This document shows, in pieces, positions 26,801 through 35,452 of a stretch of DNA of 64,000 bases. The notes under the pieces were generated by a model. The model was not told where the DNA came from and ran no database searches. It saw only the letters and a program-made list of their open reading frames with translations. Within the stretch, counting starts at the first letter, position 1, and every line of letters begins with the position of its first letter. This stretch comes from JAPLFM01 sp964650885. Its GTDB lineage: Bacteria > Bacteroidota > Ignavibacteria > Kapaibacteriales > UBA2268. The DNA lies in the NCBI GenBank assembly GCA_964650885.1, contig CAZYXG010000005.1:21850-85849 (forward strand), read 5' to 3'. Both the position numbers and the translations under genes were made by a program.

Positions 26801-27102
26801 CATACAGAACAATGAGAGAACTTGAAGATGTGAACATTGTGTTGAATGGTGATAATAGCAAAGGAAGCCGCAGTGCAAATCAAACTCCAGCCGTTAGAGA
26901 AAGATTAGACAATGTACTTTGGAGTTTCTGGGAATCATTTGCAGAGCCAACACAAACATCTCGCAATCAATTGAAAATAGCGAATGAACTATACACAGAA
27001 GCAAATTCTAAATTGAAAAGATTGTCATCGGAAGTTGAAGTTTTAATAAGTAAACTTAAAACACAAAAAGCCCCACTTCCAAGTGGCAATATGCCAGATT
27101 AA
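23857..27102 (+). CDS. Exported Asp-box/BNR beta-propeller protein (VPS10/sortilin-like)
   Basis: The 1081-residue protein has a signal peptide (about 1-21) and at least ten Asp-box repeats of the type S/T-x-D-x-G-x-T/S-W, e.g. KSQDGGKTW, KTTDGGETW, KTNDRGASW, KSDDRGNSW, KSNDKGKTW. They are spread over about residues 60-720, as in sortilin/VPS10-like or glycosyl-hydrolase-annotated propeller proteins. The last third is not propeller and ends with a helical region and a Pro-rich tip. I see no T9SS sorting domain, so it is probably periplasmic or surface-held by other means. Database names such as 'glycosyl hydrolase' for this family rest on the fold; no catalytic activity can be inferred. A GG-containing A-rich ribosome-binding region precedes the ATG. 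Confidence 0.8.
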   Translation: MKNNLLFTFFLASAFSHLLMAKEETKPTQATASETVSKGLKFRNIGPSTASGRILDIAVNPQNQDEFYIATAGGGVWKTSNHGTSFQPIFDGQKSFSIGCITIDPTNTNTVWVGSGENNSQRAVSYGDGIYKSQDGGKTWKNMGLKTSEHIGKIYVDSKNPNTVIVACQGPLWNPGGERGLYKTTDGGETWKQILKISDNTGVTDFVVDPRNQNVIYAASYQRRRHVWTLINGGPEAAVHKTTNGGETWQKLAGGLPAGDLGRIGLAMPESNPDIVYALIEANDGKAGLYKTNDRGASWNKTNNIATGSAQYYQELFIDPSNENTIYSVSTYTQVSRDGGVTFSNVGIKEKHVDDHAVWIDPKNSKHFMIGCDGGLYETWDNSATWKFFNNLPITQFYRVTVDNTEPFYWVYGGTQDNNTLGGPSRTKNAFGIMNQDWLYTVGGDGFKTVVDPKDPNIVYSEPQYGVLVRYDKRSGEMTMIQPQADKGEELRWNWDSPVIISPHSNTRLYFAANKLFKSDDRGNSWTKISGDLTRQINRDELKVMDKIWEPEAIAKNASTSLYGNIIALDESPIKAGLLYVGTDDGLLQISENDGQTWNKVEKFPGVPESTYVSDIQASRNDENVVYITFDNHKMGDYKPYVLKSNDKGKTWTSIASNLPIDGAVYTIAEDGIEKNLLFCGTEFGFYFTIDGGAIWNKLDNGLPSTPVKDIDIQRRENDIAIATFGRGFYILDDYTPLRNITKENMDKEAFIFPIKDSWIYREDESWGRKSLGEDFYRAENHPFGAVFTYNLNDTYQTKKDLRKKKSKEQMDKSGNPYYPTFDEMREEDLEQKPMLIFTIADDKGSVVRNLTTTPSKGTNRLVWNLRYSDTDPIAKTTDINKNNGILIIPGTYYVSISKVVDGVRTQIAEPQKFVVKSLNNTTLPAKDKVAMISFQQEAMEFRRKFGLTNSVLNDLKEKTTILVKSILSSPVADNEKLLDNTYRTMRELEDVNIVLNGDNSKGSRSANQTPAVRERLDNVLWSFWESFAEPTQTSRNQLKIANELYTEANSKLKRLSSEVEVLISKLKTQKAPLPSGNMPD

Positions 27103-27157
27103 TTTTCTCCCCTTTTTTCCGTAAATTGTGTATTATTCTAATGTAAAAAAAAAGAAA

Positions 27158-29851
27158 ATGATTGACTTCCCTAAGAATTTTGACCCTAAAACCAACGAGA
27201 CCCTTTGGTATTCTCGTTGGAAAGAAAATAAGTTGTTTAGCTCGGATAATACTTCCGAAAAACCTAAATATTCTATCCTGATGCCACCACCAAACGTTAC
27301 TGGTATTCTGCATTTCGGGCACGTGCTGAATCATACTTTGCAGGATATTTATATCCGTTGGAAACGAATGAATGGCTATGAAGTTTGTTGGTATCCAGGG
27401 CTTGACCATGCTGGAATTGCTACTCAATCTCGAGTAGAAAAAGAAATTAAAGCTAAGGAAAACCTTACAAGATACGATTTGGGCAGAGAAAAATTCCTTG
27501 AAAGAGTTTGGGGTTGGAAAGAGCAGTATGGCAATATTATTCTAAATCAATTAGAGTCTATTGGTGTTTCTTGCGATTGGGATAAAACTCTTTTCACAAT
27601 GGATGAATCGGCTTCCAAATCAGTTACGGAAATCTTCGTTCGGCTTTTCGATGCAGGGTTAATCTATAAAGGGAAACGTATTATTAATTGGTCGCCAGAT
27701 GCTCAAACTGCCCTTTCCGATGAAGAAGTTGAATTCCGCCAAGTCAATGAGCATCTTTATACTATGAGGTACTATTTCGCTGATAGTAGTGATTATTTGC
27801 AAGTGGCTACAGTTCGCCCAGAAACTATCTATGGCGATGTGGCTGTGGCTGTCAATCCAAACGATGAACGCTATAAGCACTTAATTGGCAAACAAGTAAT
27901 TGTTCCATTGGTCGGCAGAGCTGTGCCAATTGTAGCAGATGATTATGCAGAGATTGGCTTTGGTACTGGCTGTGTAAAGATTACTCCAGCCCACGACCCA
28001 AATGACTTTGAGCTTGGCAAACGCCATAATCTTGAAATGATTAACACAATCAATCCAGATGGCACTTTAAATGAACTTACTGGCGATTTCAATGGAGTTG
28101 AGCGATTTGCAGCCCGCAAACTAATGGTTGGCAAATTGCAAGAAGCTGGCTTAATCGAAAAAATTGAAGCCTATACTCACAATGTTGGCTATTCTCAACG
28201 TGGTGGCGAACCAATTGAGCCATATCTATCGGATCAGTGGTTTGTTTCTATGGAAAAACTAACAGCAAAAGCTACTGAAGTTGTTGAAAATGGAGAGATT
28301 AAATTCTATCCAAACCATTGGACAAAAACTTATTCACATTGGATGAAAAACATTAAAGATTGGTGCATTTCTCGTCAACTTTGGTGGGGACATCGCATAC
28401 CAGTTTATTATACTACCGATGGTCAGTTTACAGCAGCTCGTTCAGAAGCAGAAGCAAGACAAAAACTAAATATTGGCAATGAAATTGAATTAAATCAAGA
28501 TAACGATGTTTTGGACACTTGGTTTTCTTCTTGGCTATGGCCAATGACAACTATGGGTTGGGACGGTTCGGAAGAAACATTGAATTCACAAGAAGTGAAA
28601 GCATTTTTACCGACTGATTTATTGGTAACTGGTCCTGATATTATTTTCTTCTGGGTGGCACGAATGATTATTGCTACAGAAGAAATTGCAAAAGTGATTC
28701 CTTTCAAAAATGTGTATTTCACATCTATGATTCGTGATGCTTCTGGCAGAAAATTATCTAAATCTCTTGGTAATTCGCCAGACCCACTTAATATTATTGA
28801 TAAATACGGTGCCGATGCTACTCGCTTCACTATGATTTATCTTGCTCCACTCGGTTTAGATGTTCGAATGGACATCAATGTGGAAACTCAGGATATTCCA
28901 TCAATGGAAATTGGGCGTAACTTCCTAAATAAAGTTTGGAATGCTGGTCGCTTTTTGAATATGCGAAAAGAAGCAATCGAAGCAGAAGAAGCAAATAATG
29001 AAAATGTAATTGAAAATTCATTCGACGATGTGAACGAATGGATTGAAATTAAACTTAGCGATGCTATTGATAAAATCAACACTGCTTTGGATAATTTCAA
29101 TGTAAACGAGTATTCCAAAACACTTTATGAGTTCATTTGGAAAGACTTTTGCGACCAGTATGTAGAAATGGTGAAAACATACATATCGCAAAATATTTCA
29201 AAAGAAGTGAAAGTTGCAACTATCACAAAATCACTCGAAGTTTATAAAAACATATTGAAACTTTTGCACCCTACAATGCCTTTCGTTACTGAAGAATTGT
29301 GGCATATTTTGTTTGAAAGTGATTTGAATCAGTCAATTTCAATGGCAAGCTATCCTCAGAAAACAAAGGACAATTCAAATTCTGTTTTGCTAAATCATTT
29401 CGAGCTAATGCAAACAATTTCGGAAGAAATCCGAATGCTTAAAGCACAAGCAAATATAGCAAATCAGAAAACTGAATTTATAATCAATACAGAGGATTCT
29501 GGTTTTGTTGAGTTTTTGAAAATAAACTTAGTCATTTTCAATAGCAACGTGAAATCATCGGAAACAAGATTTAACGAAAAGTCAGACAGCAAAAAGCTTA
29601 GCTCGGCAACTCGTGGAGTGGAATTGAATATACTTTTGGCAGAAGATGCAATTGATGTGGAAGCTGAGAAAATTAGAATTGCTAAAGAGCTAGAAAGACT
29701 GGAATCGCAGATAGATGGCATCACTCGCAAACTATCGAACGAGGGTTTTGTGGCAAAAGCTCCCGAAAAAGTAATAGAAGCAGAACGCAAAAAACTATCT
29801 GATATGACAGATTCAGTAGGGAAATTAAAATTAACATTAAGTAATTTATAA
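27158..29851 (+). CDS. valS: Valyl-tRNA synthetase
   Basis: This class I aminoacyl-tRNA synthetase charges tRNA-Val. The signature PPPNVTGILHFGH (HFGH at 52-55) and KLSKS (532-536) form the ATP site. WYPGLDHAGIATQ, DVLDTWFSSWLWPM and the editing-domain segment VRPETIYGDVAVAVNP are ValS-typical. The C-terminus has an anticodon-binding helical domain and a tRNA-binding coiled coil (LERLESQIDGITRKL). ATG at 27158 (MIDFPKNFDPK) gives 897 residues; an upstream in-frame GTG at 27128 would add a non-conserved tail. Confidence 0.97.
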   Translation: MIDFPKNFDPKTNETLWYSRWKENKLFSSDNTSEKPKYSILMPPPNVTGILHFGHVLNHTLQDIYIRWKRMNGYEVCWYPGLDHAGIATQSRVEKEIKAKENLTRYDLGREKFLERVWGWKEQYGNIILNQLESIGVSCDWDKTLFTMDESASKSVTEIFVRLFDAGLIYKGKRIINWSPDAQTALSDEEVEFRQVNEHLYTMRYYFADSSDYLQVATVRPETIYGDVAVAVNPNDERYKHLIGKQVIVPLVGRAVPIVADDYAEIGFGTGCVKITPAHDPNDFELGKRHNLEMINTINPDGTLNELTGDFNGVERFAARKLMVGKLQEAGLIEKIEAYTHNVGYSQRGGEPIEPYLSDQWFVSMEKLTAKATEVVENGEIKFYPNHWTKTYSHWMKNIKDWCISRQLWWGHRIPVYYTTDGQFTAARSEAEARQKLNIGNEIELNQDNDVLDTWFSSWLWPMTTMGWDGSEETLNSQEVKAFLPTDLLVTGPDIIFFWVARMIIATEEIAKVIPFKNVYFTSMIRDASGRKLSKSLGNSPDPLNIIDKYGADATRFTMIYLAPLGLDVRMDINVETQDIPSMEIGRNFLNKVWNAGRFLNMRKEAIEAEEANNENVIENSFDDVNEWIEIKLSDAIDKINTALDNFNVNEYSKTLYEFIWKDFCDQYVEMVKTYISQNISKEVKVATITKSLEVYKNILKLLHPTMPFVTEELWHILFESDLNQSISMASYPQKTKDNSNSVLLNHFELMQTISEEIRMLKAQANIANQKTEFIINTEDSGFVEFLKINLVIFNSNVKSSETRFNEKSDSKKLSSATRGVELNILLAEDAIDVEAEKIRIAKELERLESQIDGITRKLSNEGFVAKAPEKVIEAERKKLSDMTDSVGKLKLTLSNL

Positions 29852-29942
29852 TTGAAAAACTGAAGAAATTAGTAATTTCCTCATTAAATTTCAATTTATT
29901 TTCTTAATTTTAGAAATAAAAATTAATTACGTTTGAATAATA

Positions 29943-31271
<1,329 letters not shown>

Positions 31272-31280
31272 TCTAAGGAT

Positions 31281-31303
31281 AAGGGAGATAGTTTATCTCC
31301 CTT
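31281..31303 (+). terminator. Rho-independent terminator after nuoF
   Basis: AAGGGAGATA (31281-31290) pairs perfectly with TATCTCCCTT (31294-31303) across a 3-base loop and is followed by TCTTCTTT. It lies 10 bases after the nuoF stop and just before nadD. Confidence 0.8.
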
Positions 31304-31313
31304 TCTTCTTTAA

Positions 31314-31913
31314 ATGAAAAAAATCGGAATATTTGGCGGTACTTTCAACCCCATACACATAGCCCACACAACCATTGCAGACATATTTGTCAAGCAATTA
31401 GAGCTAGATATATGCTTTTTCATTCCTACATTCATCTCTCCATTCAGACAAAATGAAGCGAATCAAGCAAGTGCTGAGGATAGACTTGCTATGGCAAAGC
31501 TTGCAATTTCTAACAATAGTAAATTCCAAATAGATGACTTCGAGATTCAGCAACAAGGAATTTCATATACAATTAATACAATACTTCACTTTAAAGCAAA
31601 GTTCCCAGATAGTATAATATATTTATTGATAGGTGGTGACCAAGCGGAGCATTTCGATAATTGGTACAACTGGCAAGAAATATTATATCACGCTAAACTT
31701 TGTATAGCCCAACGCCCACTTGTGGACTACTCAAGCAATTCTATATTTATGAAATTGGCAATCAATTCTGAAATGCCAATAATTATAGACACGCCACTAA
31801 TGGAAATATCTTCCACTCAAATAAAAGAAAACATTAAACAACACAAACCCACAGCAGGTCTACTTAAAGAAGAAGTAGCAGAATATATTCAGAGAAAGGG
31901 ACTGTATTTGTAG
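31314..31913 (+). CDS. nadD: Nicotinate-nucleotide adenylyltransferase
   Basis: NadD transfers AMP to nicotinate mononucleotide in NAD synthesis. The nucleotidyltransferase motif GIFGGTFNPIHIAH at the N-terminus and the C-terminal ISSTQIKENI (ISSTxIR-like) are both present, and the 199-residue length is typical. The gene starts 10 bases after the nuoF terminator, so it may have its own promoter or depend on readthrough. It is the last intact core gene before the accessory island. Confidence 0.93.
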   Translation: MKKIGIFGGTFNPIHIAHTTIADIFVKQLELDICFFIPTFISPFRQNEANQASAEDRLAMAKLAISNNSKFQIDDFEIQQQGISYTINTILHFKAKFPDSIIYLLIGGDQAEHFDNWYNWQEILYHAKLCIAQRPLVDYSSNSIFMKLAINSEMPIIIDTPLMEISSTQIKENIKQHKPTAGLLKEEVAEYIQRKGLYL

Positions 31914-31963
31914 GTTGAGGAGATGATAGAATGATTGTATTTTCTATTTTTATATCGATTTAC

Positions 31964-32325
31964 TTATTGCAATGCATTAGCAATTTTATCAATAACTAAA
32001 TCTATCCCTATATTCCAATTTACACCTATTTTATTAGCTAATGATGGAGAATAATCATATTCATCTTTACGAGTAACATTTACCCATATTGGTAAAATTA
32101 AGTTTTGAGTTTCAATAATTTCTCTTGTGATAATTGAATTGAATTCTGTTTTTGTCCAACCATGATTATTGAAATAATTTGGAAAAAGAACTAAAATACA
32201 TTTTTCACATTCTTTAAGTCCCTTTTCAATTGATAGCAAGGATATGTTTTTATTAAAGCCTCTATAACTCTCTCACGAATCATTGCTGAGTTCGTTTGCC
32301 ACTGTAAACAATTAATAGTTTTCAT
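31964..32325 (-). pseudogene. TIR-domain remnant (C-terminal half), out of frame with an upstream start
   Basis: The frame 31964-32239 encodes the second half of a TIR-like domain: IEKGLKECEKCILVLFPNYF, then GWTKTEFNSIITRE and LILPIWVNV. The same frame stays open a little further upstream (RGFNKNISLL) to a stop, without an ATG and without the N-terminal TIR strand (FISY-like). Seven bases after the PIN gene stop, an ATG at 32325 opens a different frame of about 46 codons (MKTINCLQWQTNSAMIRERV) that overlaps it. The simplest reading is a truncated, frameshifted TIR gene, perhaps fused to the start of a former antitoxin gene. No activity is expected from the half domain. Confidence 0.5.
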
Positions 32326-32331
32326 TGTTTT

Positions 32332-32811
32332 TCAATTGCAATTTGATTTTTCATTTCCATAATTCACTATCTCCTTAAGTGAATGAATTGCTAAATTATT
32401 ATAACCAAGTCGTAAGTTTATAGAATTGCAACCTCTAATTCTATAAATATTGACGATGTGCTTAAAATTCCAACTTACCAGTAAATCTACTTTATGTATA
32501 GTAGCTGTAGCTATATGTAAGCAATCATCATAACTCGATTCTCCTACTACTTTTTCTGCAAGATATGTTTCTGCCAATTTAATTGCATCGTCAGTTATAG
32601 CAACTTTTTCTTTTTGTTTTACTGAAAGATTATTTAAAATCTCTAAAACCTTCATTGGAGCATTTTCAAGCTCATTTTCTGTAAGTTCTGAATAAACACA
32701 AATAATTTCATTTTGCCTAATCTTGTTAAATAACAATCTTATTTCAGTTTCAAATTCAGAGTCAAAATAACCTCCAAATACAGATGTATCGATATGAAAT
32801 CTTTGTTTCAT
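32332..32811 (-). CDS. PIN-domain protein (type II toxin-like)
   Basis: The 159-residue protein has the PIN ribonuclease pattern: D8 in HIDTSVFGGYF, a cluster of acids near 42-50, and the DDCLHIATA (D95/D96) and DLLVSWNFKHIVN segments typical of VapC-like toxins in Bacteroidota. Such toxins cleave RNA and are normally paired with a small antitoxin. The partner would be expected just downstream, but only a broken 46-codon frame and a TIR remnant are there. The cognate antitoxin may therefore be lost. A TAAATTTG element with a TTTG 20 bases further upstream lies right before the ATG. Confidence 0.75.
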   Translation of the reverse strand: MKQRFHIDTSVFGGYFDSEFETEIRLLFNKIRQNEIICVYSELTENELENAPMKVLEILNNLSVKQKEKVAITDDAIKLAETYLAEKVVGESSYDDCLHIATATIHKVDLLVSWNFKHIVNIYRIRGCNSINLRLGYNNLAIHSLKEIVNYGNEKSNCN

Positions 32812-32815
32812 AATG

Positions 32816-32847
32816 CAAATTTAAGTAGAAAATATATAGAACACAAA
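32816..32847 (-). promoter_or_regulatory. Promoter-like element directly before the PIN gene
   Basis: On the minus strand, TTTG (32847-32844), a 20-base spacer and TAAATTTG (32823-32816) match the Bacteroidota consensus. The ATG at 32811 is only 4 bases further on, so a transcript from this promoter would be leaderless or nearly so. AT-richness makes chance matches possible. Confidence 0.35.
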
Positions 32848-32872
32848 TAAGCCATTAGTCTCGTGATTACTC

Positions 32873-33407
32873 TCATCTATTTCCCTCCCACTCCCACTTT
32901 TCCAGTTTATACCAATTGCATGTCAGGTCGTAGTATTTGAATGTTTCTTGAAATTTTAATCCAATTTTTGTTAGTATCTTATTCGAGGTTAGATTCTCAA
33001 CTTGAGCTGCTGCATATATTTTTTCAGCTTTTAATTGCTCAAAGCCATATCGTAAATTAGCTGCGGCACTTTCAGTCGCATATCCCTTTCCCCAATATTT
33101 TGGAATTAATCTATATCAAAATCAAACGTCTAAGTATTCAATGTGGTTATTGGTTTCTTCTCTAACGAATTTCAGCCCAGACCAGCCAATGAAATTATTA
33201 CTTTCTTTTTCAATAACTGCCCAGCGACCAATTCCGTTGTCGAAATACTGTTTTCTAATACTTTTAATAACCCCAACTAAATACTCTTTCACGAATTCCC
33301 AAATATTTATGAACTAATGGGTCTGAATCAAGTGCAAACATATTGTCCAAATCTTCAGCAACAAACTCTCTATAAATCAATCTATTCGTCTCTAAGTAAA
33401 TTTTCAT
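32873..33407 (-). pseudogene. Broken GNAT (RimJ/RimL-type) acetyltransferase gene
   Basis: From ATG at 33407 the frame encodes METNRLIYREF-type N-terminal sequence (MKIYLETNRLIYREFVAED) to HKYLG. A frameshift near 33295 then moves the similarity into another frame (VKEYLVGVIKSI, GRWAVIEKESNNFIGWSGLKF). Two in-frame TGA codons follow at 33124-33122 and 33118-33116, just before the acetyl-CoA-binding segment YRLIPKYWGKGYATESAAA. The rest (GFEQLKAEKIYAA, NLTSNKILTKIGL) runs to a TGA at 32875-32873. All GNAT motifs are recognisable, so decay is recent. With three lesions, sequencing error alone is less likely than for the other broken genes. Confidence 0.75.
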
Positions 33408-33638
33408 CAGCATTGCTTTATTTCAAATTTTCAATTCACAAATTTAGCATTTTTTTCAAATCTCTTTTAACAAATTTTATTTCTCAACTATGTTTCAGTT
33501 TCAATTTACTTATCAATAATTAATCAATCAAACGATTGGAAATAAGTTTAATCGTATCTTTTACTAGCTCTCTCCCCAAAAAATATCTAACTTGATTAAA
33601 CGTTTACTAATTAAATTAATGACAAAAATAGGTAGGTT

Positions 33639-34148
33639 ATGATTATCAAAGTGATGCAAGATGCTATAAATGCACAGATTAATAGGGAAATGTTCTCTTC
33701 AAATGTTTATTTATCGATGGCGGCTTACTTCCAAGGGATAAATCTAAATGGTTTTGCGAATTGGATGCGAGTTCAAGCTCAAGAAGAAATGACTCACGCA
33801 CTTAAGTTTTTTGATTATTTACTCGTTCGAAATGGTACTCCTAGTATTGGCATTATCGATGCTCCACAGCAAAATTGGGAAAACCCAGTTGTTTGCTTTG
33901 AAGATGCACTAAAACATGAAGAATATATTTCAAAAAACATCAATGAATTAGCTGATTTGGCTATCAAAAATGGCGATCACGCATCTCTAATTTTGCTTCA
34001 ATGGTTTGTAACTGAGCAAGTTGAAGAAGAAGCAACTACTAATGAGATAGTTGATAGATTAAGATTAGCTGGGGATTCAAAAAGTGGTTTATTCTTGCTT
34101 GATAATGAATTGAAACAGCGAAAAGTTGTTCCAGCTACAATTGGCTAA
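33639..34148 (+). CDS. ftnA: Bacterial non-heme ferritin
   Basis: The 169-residue protein stores iron as a 24-subunit shell. The ferroxidase centre residues fall at the same numbers as in E. coli FtnA: E17, E50, H53, E94, Q127 and E130. Q127 rather than Glu, as in bacterial ferritins, fits the H-type bacterial family, and no heme-binding Met pattern of bacterioferritin is seen. Start and length are typical. A strong terminator follows, so the gene is probably monocistronic. Confidence 0.93.
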   Translation: MIIKVMQDAINAQINREMFSSNVYLSMAAYFQGINLNGFANWMRVQAQEEMTHALKFFDYLLVRNGTPSIGIIDAPQQNWENPVVCFEDALKHEEYISKNINELADLAIKNGDHASLILLQWFVTEQVEEEATTNEIVDRLRLAGDSKSGLFLLDNELKQRKVVPATIG

Positions 34149-34172
34149 ATTATTTTTGATTATACTTTAAGC

Positions 34173-34201
34173 AAAACCTCTAAATTCTGTTTAGAGGTTT
34201 T
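34173..34201 (+). terminator. Rho-independent terminator after ferritin gene
   Basis: A perfect 12-bp stem (34173-34184 with 34190-34201) surrounds a 5-base loop and runs into T residues. It lies 25 bases after the ferritin stop. Confidence 0.85.
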
Positions 34202-34216
34202 TACATTTAGGCAAAT

Positions 34217-35422
34217 ATGGATTATAATTTTACTAAAATATTGCAAGAAAGATTTGGCTTGGTTGGCGATTCCCAACCAATGCAAGAAGCTATTCAAATG
34301 TTAATGCAAGCCGCTCCTACTGATTTAACTGTGCTTATAACAGGGGAAACAGGAACGGGCAAGGAAGTATTTTCTCAAGCAGTTCATTCATTAAGCAATC
34401 GCAAGAAATTCCCCTTCGTGAGCGTTAATTGTGGTGCTATTCCAGAATCCTTGCTTGAATCGGAACTATTTGGGCACGAAAAGGGTGCTTTTACTGGCGC
34501 TCATGAGCAAAGAAAGGGTTTCTTTGAAGTAGCAAATAGAGGAACAATTTTTCTTGATGAAATTGGCGAAATGCCATTTAGCACACAAGTGAAGCTACTT
34601 AAAGTGCTTGAGTCTGGTGAATTTTCGAGAATAGGTTCAACTGCTGTTCAAAAAGTTGACGTAAGGGTTATAGCTGCTACTAATCGTACTTTAGAAGAAG
34701 AAGTTCAAAGTGGGAATTTCCGACAAGATTTATATTACAGATTAAAGAATGTACATATTTATTTACCTGCATTAAGAAACCACCCAGAAGACATACCAGC
34801 TTTATATGACTTTTTTGCAAGAAATATTTGCTCAAAAATTGGAATTGAATATAAAGGCGTTGCCAATGATGTTGTAGAAATATTCAAACGATTGGAATGG
34901 TCTGGCAATATACGTGAGCTGAAAAACTTAGTTGAGACAATGATTACTCTCGAAAAAGTTAGCTATATAACACCAGAAGTTGCTCGCAAATACTTAAAAC
35001 CTACATTGCCTCCACATATTGCTACAAATGTACCTGATTCTCATGCTTTAGTAAGATTTGGCTCTAATAGCAATGCCAACAAAGAAAATCCTCAATTTGA
35101 ATTGGGACTAATTTTTAGAAGTCTTTTAGCTTTGCAAAATGAAGTTAATGATTTGAAATCAATGTCTCGCCATACTATTGCTTCTGTAGATGAAATTAAA
35201 GATACACTTTATCATGGAATTAATGTTAAACAAGATGAAGTGGAAGTAAAGAGTTTCGATGAAATGGAAGCAGTTGAAAATTTGAATTTAGCTTCAATTG
35301 AGAAAAAATTTATTTCTGAGGCATTGCGAAGATTCAATAGTAATCGCAGACTTGCAGCCAAAGAATTAGGAGTTAGCGAAAGAACACTTTATAGAAAAAT
35401 CGCAGAATATGGACTTGAATAA
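34217..35422 (+). CDS. Sigma-54-dependent activator (AAA+ and Fis-type HTH, no receiver domain)
   Basis: The 401-residue protein begins almost directly with the AAA+ domain. Walker A is GETGTGKE, the sigma-54 contact loop GAFTGA is intact, Walker B is IFLDEIGEMP, followed by AATNRTLEEE and the YYRLKNVHIYLPALR sensor region. The C-terminus has a Fis-like helix-turn-helix (RLAAKELGVSERTLYRKI). There is no N-terminal receiver, GAF or PAS domain, only about 20 residues. Activity must be controlled by partner proteins or abundance, as in PspF-type activators. Between the AAA+ and HTH is a 90-residue linker. Its targets are unknown; I saw no clear sigma-54 promoter nearby. Confidence 0.92.
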   Translation: MDYNFTKILQERFGLVGDSQPMQEAIQMLMQAAPTDLTVLITGETGTGKEVFSQAVHSLSNRKKFPFVSVNCGAIPESLLESELFGHEKGAFTGAHEQRKGFFEVANRGTIFLDEIGEMPFSTQVKLLKVLESGEFSRIGSTAVQKVDVRVIAATNRTLEEEVQSGNFRQDLYYRLKNVHIYLPALRNHPEDIPALYDFFARNICSKIGIEYKGVANDVVEIFKRLEWSGNIRELKNLVETMITLEKVSYITPEVARKYLKPTLPPHIATNVPDSHALVRFGSNSNANKENPQFELGLIFRSLLALQNEVNDLKSMSRHTIASVDEIKDTLYHGINVKQDEVEVKSFDEMEAVENLNLASIEKKFISEALRRFNSNRRLAAKELGVSERTLYRKIAEYGLE

Positions 35423-35452
35423 TATTTATTTTTTATATTATAATTATATAAT

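Noticed and set aside
23857..27102. Calling the propeller protein a sialidase or glycosyl hydrolase
   Set aside because: Asp-box repeats define a fold, not an activity; no catalytic Arg triad or acid pair of sialidases could be identified.
29928..29935. TACGTTTG as a firm nuoF promoter
   Set aside because: There is no TTG at the -33 position and only 7 bases to the ATG; it is kept only as part of the leaderless-gene observation.
31964..32811. Complete TIR-based or toxin-antitoxin defence system
   Set aside because: Only half a TIR domain remains and no antitoxin or effector partner gene is intact, so no working system can be claimed.
32873..33407. TGA recoding as an amino acid
   Set aside because: TGA ends several intact genes in the window, and the same pseudogene also has a frameshift, so decay explains it better.
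33317..33523. 68-codon plus-strand frame near the GNAT remnant
   Set aside because: It overlaps the acetyltransferase pseudogene on the other strand and has no independent support.
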